Assembly (NCBI RefSeq): GCF_900411395.1
Contig: NZ_OXCQ01000001.1
Coordinates: 496,415-560,414, forward strand
Source: Streptococcus sp. 596553
GTDB lineage: Bacteria > Bacillota > Bacilli > Lactobacillales > Streptococcaceae
Direction: 5' to 3'
DNA: 64,000 nt
A model generated the notes under the pieces. That model saw only the letters and a list, made by a program, of their open reading frames with translations, ran no database searches and had not been told where the DNA came from. Positions 9,387-17,505 of this stretch are shown here, piece by piece. Both the position numbers and the translations under genes were made by a program. The number at the start of each line of letters is the position of its first letter. The first letter of the stretch is position 1.

Positions 9387-9489
9387 GTTATTACTCCTCG
9401 TAATATATATCTATAGGGATAGTTTCCATCCCGACTATTGTTCGTCATCTAATAAATTGTTACTATTTCCAAAAAAATTGAAAATGATT

Positions 9490-10434
9490 CTACTGTTTTA
9501 CAACTTTAAAACGATCAATCAGAACAGCAATTAAAATTACAACTCCTTTTACTACTTGCTGCCAAAATGCTGAAACACCAATAATATTAAGTCCATTATT
9601 CAAAACTCCAATAATTAAAGCACCTATTAGAGTCCCCAGTATACGACCTTTACCTCCTGATAATGAGGTTCCCCCAAGAACAACAGCTGCAATAGCATCC
9701 ATTTCATAACTAGCACCTGCTGTTGGTTGAGCAGAACTTAAGCGTGATGTTATAATCAATCCAGAAATTGAAGCCATCATACCTGAAATTGAATAAATGA
9801 TAATTTTCACTTTATTTAGTTTCACACCTGATATATATGCTGCTTTTTCATTCCCCCCTATAGCATACACAGATTTACCAAATGCTGTTTTATGAAGTAA
9901 AACATATAAAACAATAAATACAATAAACATAATAATTACAGGAAATGGAATTCCGACTATGTAACCTTGCCCCAAAAATTGAAATAAGAATGTATCACTT
10001 AATCCTTTTGTAATAGGATTCCCATTTGTATAAACAAGTGTTGCGCCTCTAAAAATAGTCATAGTTGCTAAAGTAACGATAAATGGAGCTAATTTCCCGT
10101 AGGAAATCAATAACCCATTCATCATCCCCAGAATGCAACCCAAAATTAAAGAGCTGAGAATTGCTAACGCAACAGGCATTCCAGATCCTAATAAACCAGC
10201 TGTTAGCGCACTGGATAAGGCTAAAATTGATCCTACTGATAAATCAATTCCACCTGTTAGAATAACAAAAGTCATTCCAAAAGCAATCAGTGCATTTGAT
10301 GTTACTTGCAATAGTAAATTTAACAGATTATTTGCTGTTAAAAAATTTGAATTGATAATAGTGATGACAGCCATTAAAATTATCAATGCTATTACTGTTG
10401 TCAATTCTGACATATACTTCATAGTATTTTTCAC
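9490..10434 (-). CDS. rbsC: Ribose ABC transporter permease
   Basis: Membrane permease of the ribose importer, 314 residues, about eight to ten membrane segments. Family signatures are visible: 'GGIDLSVGSILALSSALTAG' (about 61-80), 'FIVTLATMTIFRG', 'YAIGGNEKAAYISGV' (the coupling loop), and 'VVLGGTSLSGGKGRILGTLIG'. It starts 1 base after the rbsA stop. Complete and in frame. Confidence 0.96.
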   Translation of the reverse strand: MKNTMKYMSELTTVIALIILMAVITIINSNFLTANNLLNLLLQVTSNALIAFGMTFVILTGGIDLSVGSILALSSALTAGLLGSGMPVALAILSSLILGCILGMMNGLLISYGKLAPFIVTLATMTIFRGATLVYTNGNPITKGLSDTFLFQFLGQGYIVGIPFPVIIMFIVFIVLYVLLHKTAFGKSVYAIGGNEKAAYISGVKLNKVKIIIYSISGMMASISGLIITSRLSSAQPTAGASYEMDAIAAVVLGGTSLSGGKGRILGTLIGALIIGVLNNGLNIIGVSAFWQQVVKGVVILIAVLIDRFKVVKQ

Positions 10435-10435
10435 A

Positions 10436-11920
10436 CTATTGTCCTCCTGTAGCTAGTTGCATAACTTTTTCTTGTGTAGCTTCTTGACGTGTTAATTCTC
10501 CACTAATTCTTCCTTCATGCATGACCATAATGCGATCACTGACTCCGATCACTTCTGGTAAATCTGAAGATACCATAATAATCGGCACACCTCGTTCAGC
10601 CAATTCATTCATTAATTGGTAAATTTCACGCTTAGCACCAACATCTACCCCACGAGTTGGCTCATCTAGAATCAGTACTTTTGGAGCAATACCTATCCAT
10701 TTTGCTAAAACTACTTTCTGTTGATTACCACCAGAAAGTGTTCCAACTTCCTTATCTGGATAACCTGATTTAATTCGTAGCCTATCAATTAAACGTTGTA
10801 CAAATATATCACTTGTTTTATTATCAAAAATGCCATTTTTAACAAAATCACGAGTACTAGGTAAAGTCATATTATCTTTAATAGAAAAATCTAAAATCAA
10901 TCCCTCATCTTTACGATCTTCTGTTAAGAAACCAATTCCATGCTTAATTGCTTCAAAAGGATTTTTAATTATCAGTTGTTCTTCGTTTATTATAATTTGA
11001 CCAGATTTTAAAGAATCAATTCCAAAAATTGCTCGCATTATTTCAGTACGACCAGCACCCATCAAACCAGAAAAACCAAGAATTTCCCCTTGACGTACAT
11101 AGAAAGAAATATCCGTAAAAGCATCACCAGAAAGATTCTTAGCTTGAAAAACAATATTCCCAATCTCAGCCTTTTTTTCTGGATAATAATCTTCTAATTC
11201 ACGACCTACCATCTTCTGAACTAATTCATCCGCATTAGTTAAGTTCGTTTTCTTGGTATCAATTACAAACCCATCCCTCATAACAGTTATAAGATCTGTA
11301 ATCTTAAAGATTTCTTCCATCCGATGTGAAATATACACAATACCTACACCATCAGATTTTAATCCTTCTATCACTTTAAAAAGTGTTTCAGTTTCACGAT
11401 CAGTTAAAGCTGCTGTGGGTTCATCCATAATTAACAAGGAAACTTCTGATAATAAACATTTTGCTATTTCTATCATTTGTTGTTGTCCGACTGATAATTG
11501 ACCAATGATTGCATCAAGAGGAATAGAGATATTAAGACGTTTAAATGCTTCTTTAGCTTTCCTTTCCATACTAGCTTTATCTAGAAACCCAATCGAATTT
11601 TTAATTTCTCTTCCTAAAAAAAGATTATCAAGTACAGTCATATCTGGCCAAGTATTCATTTCTTGATGAATAAAACTCAGTCCAAAACGTTCTGCCTCTT
11701 GAGGATTAGAAAATGTTTTTTCTTTTCCATCAATAAAAATAGTTCCTGAAGTAGCTGGAAAAAGTCCAGTTAAAATATTCATTAAGGTTGATTTGCCTGC
11801 ACCATTCTCTCCCATTAAAGCATGAACTTCTCCTGAATTAAGAACCAAATCAATACTTTCTAAAACACGATTATTCCCAAAAGATTTTGAAATGTTCTTC
11901 ATTTCAATTTTCATAGGCAA
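10436..11920 (-). CDS. rbsA: Ribose ABC transporter ATPase (two ABC domains)
   Basis: Cytosolic ATPase of 494 residues with two tandem ABC domains, as in sugar importers of the RbsA/MglA type. Domain 1: Walker A 'GENGAGKSTLMNILTG', signature 'LSVGQQQMIEIAKCL', Walker B 'LLIMDEPTAAL'. Domain 2: altered Walker A 'GLMGAGRTEIMRAIFG', signature 'LSGGNQQKVVLAKW', Walker B 'VLILDEPTRGVDVGAK'. The degenerate second Walker A is normal for this family. 7 bases after rbsD. Confidence 0.97.
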   Translation of the reverse strand: MPMKIEMKNISKSFGNNRVLESIDLVLNSGEVHALMGENGAGKSTLMNILTGLFPATSGTIFIDGKEKTFSNPQEAERFGLSFIHQEMNTWPDMTVLDNLFLGREIKNSIGFLDKASMERKAKEAFKRLNISIPLDAIIGQLSVGQQQMIEIAKCLLSEVSLLIMDEPTAALTDRETETLFKVIEGLKSDGVGIVYISHRMEEIFKITDLITVMRDGFVIDTKKTNLTNADELVQKMVGRELEDYYPEKKAEIGNIVFQAKNLSGDAFTDISFYVRQGEILGFSGLMGAGRTEIMRAIFGIDSLKSGQIIINEEQLIIKNPFEAIKHGIGFLTEDRKDEGLILDFSIKDNMTLPSTRDFVKNGIFDNKTSDIFVQRLIDRLRIKSGYPDKEVGTLSGGNQQKVVLAKWIGIAPKVLILDEPTRGVDVGAKREIYQLMNELAERGVPIIMVSSDLPEVIGVSDRIMVMHEGRISGELTRQEATQEKVMQLATGGQ

Positions 11921-11927
11921 CCCCCTT

Positions 11928-12326
11928 CTAAATAATAACTCCTGATTGCAAGATTATATTCGAATATGGTGTATCTTCCCCAGTGCGAATAACTGCCTTA
12001 ACTTTAGTATTCATAGCTTTCAATTCTTCATGACTAATATATTCAATAATTATATTCGATCCTAAAAGATCTAGAACTGCTTGCCACTGTTCTTTGTTTT
12101 TTTCCTTAATTTCTTCTGCTAAGAAAATTTTTTCAATAAGTACATGATCTGAATATTCTTTTAAAACTTCTAAAAAACTTGGACTACCTTTTCTTAATGC
12201 TAAATCAATTTTATCAACACCTTTTGGAACTGGCAATCCTAAATCTCCGATACAAACCAAATCCATATGACCTAAATCATCAGCTAGTTTTGCTATATTA
12301 CTATTTAAAATCCCATATTTCTTCAT
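11928..12326 (-). CDS. rbsD: D-ribose pyranase
   Basis: Interconverts beta-pyranose and furanose forms so that ribose can be phosphorylated by RbsK. 132 residues. 'MKKYGILNSNIAKLADDLGHMDLVCIGD'-type start carries the catalytic His20; 'GLPVPKGVDKIDLAL' and the C-terminal 'RTGEDTPYSNIIL' are family hallmarks. Its first 26 bases overlap the 3' end of rbsK in another frame. Confidence 0.96.
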   Translation of the reverse strand: MKKYGILNSNIAKLADDLGHMDLVCIGDLGLPVPKGVDKIDLALRKGSPSFLEVLKEYSDHVLIEKIFLAEEIKEKNKEQWQAVLDLLGSNIIIEYISHEELKAMNTKVKAVIRTGEDTPYSNIILQSGVII

Positions 12327-13212
12327 ATCCTGAATGCTCCTTTATTTCTTTCAAACTCGGCATGCCTCCTTGCGCTCCAAATCTTTGAACAGAAAGATGT
12401 GAAGCAATCGTTGCAAAGGACAATGCAACATTCATCTCTTTTCCTTTTGAGATAGCATAAGCAAAAGCACCATTAAATGTATCTCCTGCTCCTGTAGTAT
12501 CAACTACTTCTGCTTTTATAGCAGGAATCTTCTGAACTACTGCCCCATCATAATAAATGGAACCTTCAACTCCTAATGTCACAATCATTTTATTAGGATA
12601 AATTTTAATAATTTCTTCTAATTTCTTATCTGGAAAAAGCTCTGAACATTCATGCTCATTAGGAATAATAAAATCACAAAAAGGAATCATCTCTATATCT
12701 GTTTCTCTAGCTGGTGCAGGATTGTAAAGCACCTTAACTTTATTTTCTTGGCAAAATTTAGCTATAGATAGGTTGGCTTCATGTGGTATTTCATTCTGTA
12801 ATACAACAATACTTGCATCACTAATCAATTCCCACTCATTTTTCCAATCATTTGTTTTAACTAAATTATTCGCTCCGGGATAATAAATAATCCTATTATC
12901 ACCTCCATATAAAGTAATTTGTGCAACTCCTGTAGATTGTGGTACCGTTCCCACATGTTCTGTAGAAATATTATTATTTTGCAGATTACTTAGTAAATCT
13001 GCTGAAAAAATATCTTCTCCGACGTTTCCAAATATGTAAATATGATCTTCTACACTGGATAATCTACCAATAGCTACAGCTTGATTTGCACCTTTTCCAC
13101 CTGGAACTATATTAAATGAATCCCCAAAAATCGTTTCACCTCCTTCTGGAATCCTTTTTGTTCTCATAACTAAGTCCATTGAAATACTTCCAACAACAAC
13201 AATTTTACTCAT
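12301..13212 (-). CDS. rbsK: Ribokinase (PfkB family)
   Basis: Phosphorylates ribose to ribose-5-phosphate for the pentose phosphate pathway. 303 residues. N-terminal 'VVVGSISMDLVMRT', glycine motif 'GGKGANQAVAIGRL' (about 38-51), and the PfkB signature 2 with catalytic Asp in 'DTTGAGDTFNGAFAYA' (about 241-256). Start overlaps the rbsR stop by one base; the end overlaps rbsD. Complete. Confidence 0.97.
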   Translation of the reverse strand: MSKIVVVGSISMDLVMRTKRIPEGGETIFGDSFNIVPGGKGANQAVAIGRLSSVEDHIYIFGNVGEDIFSADLLSNLQNNNISTEHVGTVPQSTGVAQITLYGGDNRIIYYPGANNLVKTNDWKNEWELISDASIVVLQNEIPHEANLSIAKFCQENKVKVLYNPAPARETDIEMIPFCDFIIPNEHECSELFPDKKLEEIIKIYPNKMIVTLGVEGSIYYDGAVVQKIPAIKAEVVDTTGAGDTFNGAFAYAISKGKEMNVALSFATIASHLSVQRFGAQGGMPSLKEIKEHSGYEEIWDFK

Positions 13213-14186
13213 TACTTTCTCCTTAATGTATTTCTTTCTACGTATCTAACAGGTAGTTTAATTTTAGCTTCATCTATAGAGAACTTATTTGCCATATTAT
13301 AGATTAGCTTTGCAGCCTGTTCTCCCATTTTATATGATGATTGGTGAATAGTTGATAAAGAAGGGTAAATAAATTGACTAAGTACAATATCATCATAACC
13401 AATGATTTGAATATCATCTGGAATTTTTTTACCAATTGCTAAAATTTCATGAATATAAGCTATCGCATGAATATCAGAAGGTGCTATAATACTATCGATA
13501 TTTGGATTTCTTTTTAGATTCTCTTTAGCTTCTTTTTGAATTTTTTCAAAGTCAAACGTTTCACTTTCTTCAATACAAATTTCTAAAGATTTATTCCTCA
13601 AATAGTTTAAACTTGCTTCAAACCGTTCCGCGATATTCTCGGCTTTATCATCTAAAACTTTAATAATCAGAACTTGTTTAGCACCTGCATTACAGATTGC
13701 TTCAGCAGCCAAACGACCACCTGACTGATTATCAGAAAAAACACCGTAACCTGTATCTTTACTAATCCGGTCAACCACAACAACAGGTAATGATAAATCT
13801 GGATATTCTTTTGTGAAGTCATGTGTAGTAATAATTCCAGCAGCATTTGTTTTCAACAGTAAGTTAACATATTCACTCAAAGATTCTTGGTCTGAAATCG
13901 TACCAACCATAATTCTATAACCTTTATCTTTCAAATATGATTCAGCTCCTCGAACCAATCTTGGGAAGAAGGGATTTGAAATATCTGGCAATAAGAGTCC
14001 CACCATTTGGTTTTTTTTGGTTTTCAAAGATTGTGCTAATACATTTGGTGTGTAATTTAATTTTTTAATCGCATTTTTTATTTTCTCTCTCGCATCATCT
14101 CCAACATAACCTTTTTTTGATATATATCTTGAAACCGTTGATTTTGATACTCCAGCTTCTTCAGCAACCTGTTTTATTGTAGTCAT
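13212..14186 (-). CDS. rbsR: Ribose operon repressor, LacI family
   Basis: LacI/GalR-type repressor, 324 residues. HTH at the N-terminus 'TTIKQVAEEAGVSKSTVSRY' (1-22) with hinge 'LNYTPNVLAQSLKTKK', then a sugar-binding core with 'LLLPDISNPFFP' and 'IIGYDDIVLSQFIYPSLST'. RBS GAAGGAGGAATG favours the second of two adjacent ATGs (14186); the first is at 14189. First gene of rbsRKDACB, so the operon is autoregulated through the operator region 14208-14255. Confidence 0.94.
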   Translation of the reverse strand: MTTIKQVAEEAGVSKSTVSRYISKKGYVGDDAREKIKNAIKKLNYTPNVLAQSLKTKKNQMVGLLLPDISNPFFPRLVRGAESYLKDKGYRIMVGTISDQESLSEYVNLLLKTNAAGIITTHDFTKEYPDLSLPVVVVDRISKDTGYGVFSDNQSGGRLAAEAICNAGAKQVLIIKVLDDKAENIAERFEASLNYLRNKSLEICIEESETFDFEKIQKEAKENLKRNPNIDSIIAPSDIHAIAYIHEILAIGKKIPDDIQIIGYDDIVLSQFIYPSLSTIHQSSYKMGEQAAKLIYNMANKFSIDEAKIKLPVRYVERNTLRRK

Positions 14187-14207
14187 CATTCCTCCTTCTT
14201 ACGTTGT

Positions 14208-14255
14208 GGAACCGTTCCCTTATTCTATAGTAAACGTTTTCTTTTGATTTGTCAA
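14208..14255 (-). promoter_or_regulatory. Ribose operon promoter and operators
   Basis: Minus strand: TTGACA (14250-14255), 17-base spacer, TACTAT (14227-14232). The near-palindrome agaaaacgtttact (14229-14242) lies across spacer and -10; it resembles both LacI-family operators and a cre site for CcpA. A second inverted repeat ggaac-c-gttcc (14208-14218) lies downstream of the -10. RbsR is the obvious ligand for one or both. Confidence 0.75.
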
Positions 14256-14330
14256 TACTTTTCTAAAAATATTTTAAATTTATTTCAGAGTACATATATT
14301 TTTTCCAAATCCATTATTACTATTATACAG

Positions 14331-14399
14331 GAAACACAACAAGACCTCCACTATATAGAGGAGGCCTTGGATCAGCTCGGTTATTTAGTAAAAGACTAG
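14331..14399 (+). pseudogene. 3' remnant of niaR
   Basis: Encodes the last 22 residues of NiaR, 'ETQQDLHYIEEALDQLGYLV' plus two more residues, then the stop at 14397-14399, which overlaps the mutX stop tail to tail. No start or upstream part. Marks the right end of the ribose insertion. Confidence 0.92.
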
Positions 14400-14530
14400 A
14401 AAATTTTCTTTTCCCAATCGTCTTCTGTACGGTGGCGGTAGAAAAACTCTGACTTGTCCGGAGCTTCCATCATCTCCATCAATGGTAACATATCATAGGC
14501 CAGATCTAAGTTTGGAATCTGGTCTTTTTG
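14331..14530. repeat. Right 200-bp direct repeat bounding the ribose island
   Basis: Partner of 8138-8337. Within the niaR part all four differences are synonymous (ACG/ACA, ATC/ATA, AAG/AAA, GAT/GAC), so the copies diverged under protein selection before they came together in one genome. Confidence 0.95.
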
Positions 14531-14863
14531 CACCCAAGAAACTTCTCCCTCTTCTGAAGAGCGAAGGGTACCAAAGAACTCAGTCGCCTTATAACAAACG
14601 ACAATATAGCGCCCACCTGTATCTAGTGGCCAATTTTTAATACCGACAAGTTGAGGATTTTGGATAGTCAATCCTGTTTCTTCATAGATTTCACGAATGA
14701 CTGACTCTGCAAAAGACTCGCCATTTTCTACATGACCTCCTGGAAAGGCATAACCAGACCAGCGATTGGTTTCAGGAGCGCGGTACTGCATCACCACGCG
14801 CTGGTTTTCTAGGTCTTCAATCAGACAAATATTTGTTAAAATCGTTAATTGGGAACGGGACAT
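14396..14863 (-). CDS. mutX: 8-oxo-dGTP diphosphatase MutX (Nudix)
   Basis: Sanitises the nucleotide pool by hydrolysing 8-oxo-dGTP. 155 residues, matching pneumococcal MutX in length and in its start 'MSRSQLTILTNICLIEDLEN'. The Nudix box is read as 'GGHVENGESF' then 'REIYEETGL' (about 42-64). Works with MutY (1645-2820) in protection against oxidised guanine, important in a peroxide-producing streptococcus. A 3' fragment of the same gene lies at 8203-8344. Followed by 140 bases holding the perfect palindrome gaattgatcaattc (14933-14946), then a BOX element. Confidence 0.95.
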   Translation of the reverse strand: MSRSQLTILTNICLIEDLENQRVVMQYRAPETNRWSGYAFPGGHVENGESFAESVIREIYEETGLTIQNPQLVGIKNWPLDTGGRYIVVCYKATEFFGTLRSSEEGEVSWVQKDQIPNLDLAYDMLPLMEMMEAPDKSEFFYRHRTEDDWEKKIF

Positions 14864-15069
14864 AAATTTACTCGCTTTCTAAGTTATTAAAACATATCTT
14901 CGTTGTATTTTACTTCTGACTTCATGATACAGGAATTGATCAATTCATGATGTTGCCACAAAACCTCTGACAATGATAATTTCTTTATTTTGTATATGAT
15001 AGTCTATATTAATGGAAATGGCTGAACTCGGAATGATTGACAAAGCAAGAATGCCGAAAACCAAAAGTA

Positions 15070-15223
15070 ATACTCTTCGAAAATCAAAGAGCCAACCACG
15101 CCAGATTCGCCTTGCCGTAGGTATATGATACTGATTCTGTCAGTTCTATCCACAACCTCAAAACAGTGTTTTGAGCAACCTGCGGCTAGTTTCCTAGTTT
15201 GCACTTTGATTTTCATTGAGTAT
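15070..15223 (+). repeat. BOX element (A-B-C)
   Basis: Starts 'atactcttcgaaaatcaaag' and ends 'gattttcattgagtat', with 'cgccttgccgtag' of boxA, one boxB module 'cagttctatccacaacctc' and boxC 'aacctgcggctagtttccta'. Plus orientation. The boxA start is slightly rearranged. Confidence 0.92.
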
Positions 15224-15432
15224 AAAGTGCGACTAGTGCATTGAATAATTCAAAAATGAGATGATATCAATGAAAATCTCTTGTCCTAAAAAAGACTATC
15301 CAAGAATGGATAAAGAAAGTCAAACAAAGAATAAAAAACCATCTATTCCACAAGACCGAAGTAAAGGATAGACCTAAAACTAACAAAATCAAATGAAAAA
15401 TTTCAAAGGTTAGGAAGTTCAGATAGAGTGTT
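15224..15432. other. Non-coding gap without recognisable gene
   Basis: About 210 bases with only a 33-codon plus-strand frame (15271-15372, 'MKISCPKKDYPRMDKESQTK...') that has no ribosome site and no family I recognise. Nothing else seen. Confidence 0.5.
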
Positions 15433-15780
15433 TTAAATGAAAATACCTTTGAGAAATTTACGTCGGTAATTTTTTTCTCCTTTTTTATTATATTTTAAAA
15501 TCACCATAGTAAATAATAGGGTGAAGAAAAAGATTAGATAGGTAACAATTGGAAAGCAAACATAGCGGGAATCAAAACTGATTAAAGATGGAAAAAAACA
15601 TTTCCATCTTTATTTAATCAGGCTACCAAATCGAAAATAATAAAGAATAAGCACCAAGAGGAACAAGTATACATATAAAGGACTAATATAATTAAAATAA
15701 CGAAGTGAAGCAGGAATGCTCTCATTACCAAAAGTTAAATATCCGACACTAATCGCAACAACTATTAAGACTAAATAATT
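15433..15780 (-). pseudogene. Remnants of an unidentified membrane protein
   Basis: Two minus-strand fragments without starts. The first (about 15610-15780) reads '...VGYLTFGNESIPASLRYFNY...YFRFGSLIK' then stop; the second (15433-15590) reads '...RYVCFPIVTYLIFFF...NYRRKFLKGIFI' then stop. Both are hydrophobic and look like pieces of one or two membrane proteins. A perfect 11-bp stem (15584-15594 with 15601-15611, aaagatggaaa) lies between them and resembles a terminator. Family unknown. Confidence 0.5.
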
Positions 15781-15860
15781 TTAAAAAGCTTCTACTATCC
15801 AATGTTTTTCCAACTAAAGACTAAACTTGTTCTCCTGAACTTTTACTTTTCTTGTTTCTC

Positions 15861-16405
15861 TTACTTCTCATTCACCAACTCCACTATCTTCTGGAAAGTC
15901 TTACCATTTCGGAAAATTAGTTGCTTGTAGAAACTGGACTTGCGTAGTTTCTTATGGTAGTTGGACTTGAGATAGTCCTATAGGTCCACATTGCTATAAA
16001 AGAAAGCAGCCTGCCCAAAGTGCATCTGCTCCCTGTCATTTGCCCGACTACCTGCCAGCTCTTGAACACTCTCCCTGTCAATCTTGAGCAGATAAAAGAG
16101 AACGTCTAGCTGAAAGGCTGTTTCAGCCTGCCACCATGTAAGTAGATTTGCTGTTTCCTTTTCAAGTATGGAAGAGTTGACAAGGACAAAAGGCAGAGGA
16201 AAATCAGAAGACCGGCTGAAACAAGCCGTAAAAATCTCCCGAATCCTCTCCTTTTGCTCCTCGCTATCAAAGAAAAGATTGCCACTATTGATGTAGAAAA
16301 CTGGATTTTCAAAATTCAACTCAGCCAAACCGTCTTCAAATCAGACATGACAACCTTGATTTTTCCACCGACATTGATGTCACGGAGTAAAAGCTCATGA
16401 TGCCT
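15861..16405 (-). pseudogene. DUF1697-family protein, frameshifted and interrupted
   Basis: The minus strand reads '...ELLLRDINVGGKIKVVMSDLKT', shifts frame near 16325, continues 'LAELNFENPVFYINSGNLFF...' to an in-frame TAG at about 15978, then resumes 'DYLKSNYHKKLRKSSFYKQL...' to the true stop at 15861. 'LLRGINVGGK' and 'YINSGNLFF' are hallmarks of DUF1697. At least one frameshift and one nonsense mutation, and no clear start codon. Not functional as written. Confidence 0.8.
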
Positions 16406-16467
16406 ATAGTCCTCCTTTTATCTATTCAGTAAGGCTAAAATAGTAAGTTGTTTCTGATAATATTCTA

Positions 16468-16599
16468 TTACTTCTCTTTTGAAGTTTGTTCACCGCTTCT
16501 AGACTCCACTGAACCTAATTGTGTAATATCAATCCTTTTCACATAAGGTAATACGATAAATATAGCACTAGTCAATAAAAATGCTAAATCTATCCAAGT
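16468..16599 (-). pseudogene. C-terminal remnant of a small membrane protein
   Basis: A 43-codon open stretch, '...WIDLAFLLTSAIFIVLPYVK' followed by 'RIDITQLGSVESRSGEQTSK', ends at 16468 and is cut by a stop just upstream, without a start. One membrane segment. No family recognised. Confidence 0.4.
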
Positions 16600-16671
16600 T
16601 AGTTAGATTTTTCTTAATTGACAGTAGTTTTACTGTAACATCACTTCTGACAATCAATAATATAAGGAACT

Positions 16672-17505
16672 TTAACTATACTCAGAAATATTTTTAAATG
16701 TAAAAGTCCAATCCCAAATTTCACAATATCGCTCTATTCCAAAAATATCAATTATAAAATGTGGAAAAGCAGATAAAATCAGAACCTGCTCCCTCTGATT
16801 AATTAATTTTTCATATTGTTTTATAAATATAGTTTCAGAATTGGAAATATCGGTTGCATTTTCAACCAAATAGAAAGAACACAATATAAAATATTGGACT
16901 AATTTTTCAATCTTCTCTTTAGAATAATCCGAATTTTTATAACACTCTGAAGATATACACTTATATTTTCTTTTGAATGTTGTACTACTACCTTTCTTCT
17001 TGACCTCATAAATATTAAACAAATGGCACAATACATTACTCCCATTTATAAAATCATCTTTAAAGCATTTTAAAGCTTCAAACATAGGATAACTAATTAG
17101 TAGCTTTCCTTTGTCAGTTGATTCATTAAAAAAGGACAAAAGTTTATTAATCTCTTTATAAACCTGATCATTCCTTTTATCTTTCTTGTAGTGGTAATGT
17201 GCATCTAAGTCAAAAAATAGAAAAATATCCGAGAACTTTTCATGATTTTCTAGCTCATCACTATACTCTATGGACTTATCTTTTAATATTTCTAGTAGGA
17301 CAGGAATCGTTTCAAATTCATCCTCCTCTGGATAACTAGAAATCCTTTTATATAGATCATAAATCAATGTTCCGTAGCTCTGGACAATAATCGGAGATAC
17401 ATCATTTCCGTTTTGCTCCATGACTTCTTTGTGATATTGAATAAATTGGTCTATATATTTCGGTTCGTCTTTGGCTCCCTCAACAATAAATAATATATTA
17501 CTCAT
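16672..17505 (-). CDS. TOPRIM-like partner of an ATPase, probable defence effector
   Basis: 277 residues, cytosolic. The N-terminus 'MSNILFIVEGAKDEPKY' carries a glutamate (Glu9) in the position of the TOPRIM motif-I Glu, and 'IFLFFDLDAHYH' gives the DxD pair (Asp99, Asp101), together the metal site of TOPRIM nucleases as in OLD, RloB/AbiL and PARIS effector proteins. The start ATG 17505 overlaps the ATPase stop by 8 bases. Codon and base composition are more AT-rich than neighbouring uvrB. I cannot tell which named family it belongs to; a nuclease role is inferred from the motifs and partner, not shown. Confidence 0.65.
   Translation of the reverse strand: MSNILFIVEGAKDEPKYIDQFIQYHKEVMEQNGNDVSPIIVQSYGTLIYDLYKRISSYPEEDEFETIPVLLEILKDKSIEYSDELENHEKFSDIFLFFDLDAHYHYKKDKRNDQVYKEINKLLSFFNESTDKGKLLISYPMFEALKCFKDDFINGSNVLCHLFNIYEVKKKGSSTTFKRKYKCISSECYKNSDYSKEKIEKLVQYFILCSFYLVENATDISNSETIFIKQYEKLINQREQVLILSAFPHFIIDIFGIERYCEIWDWTFTFKNISEYS

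Noticed and set aside
15012..15131. 39-codon plus-strand frame before and into the BOX element at 15070
   Set aside because: Half of it is BOX sequence and it lacks a ribosome site; treated as chance.
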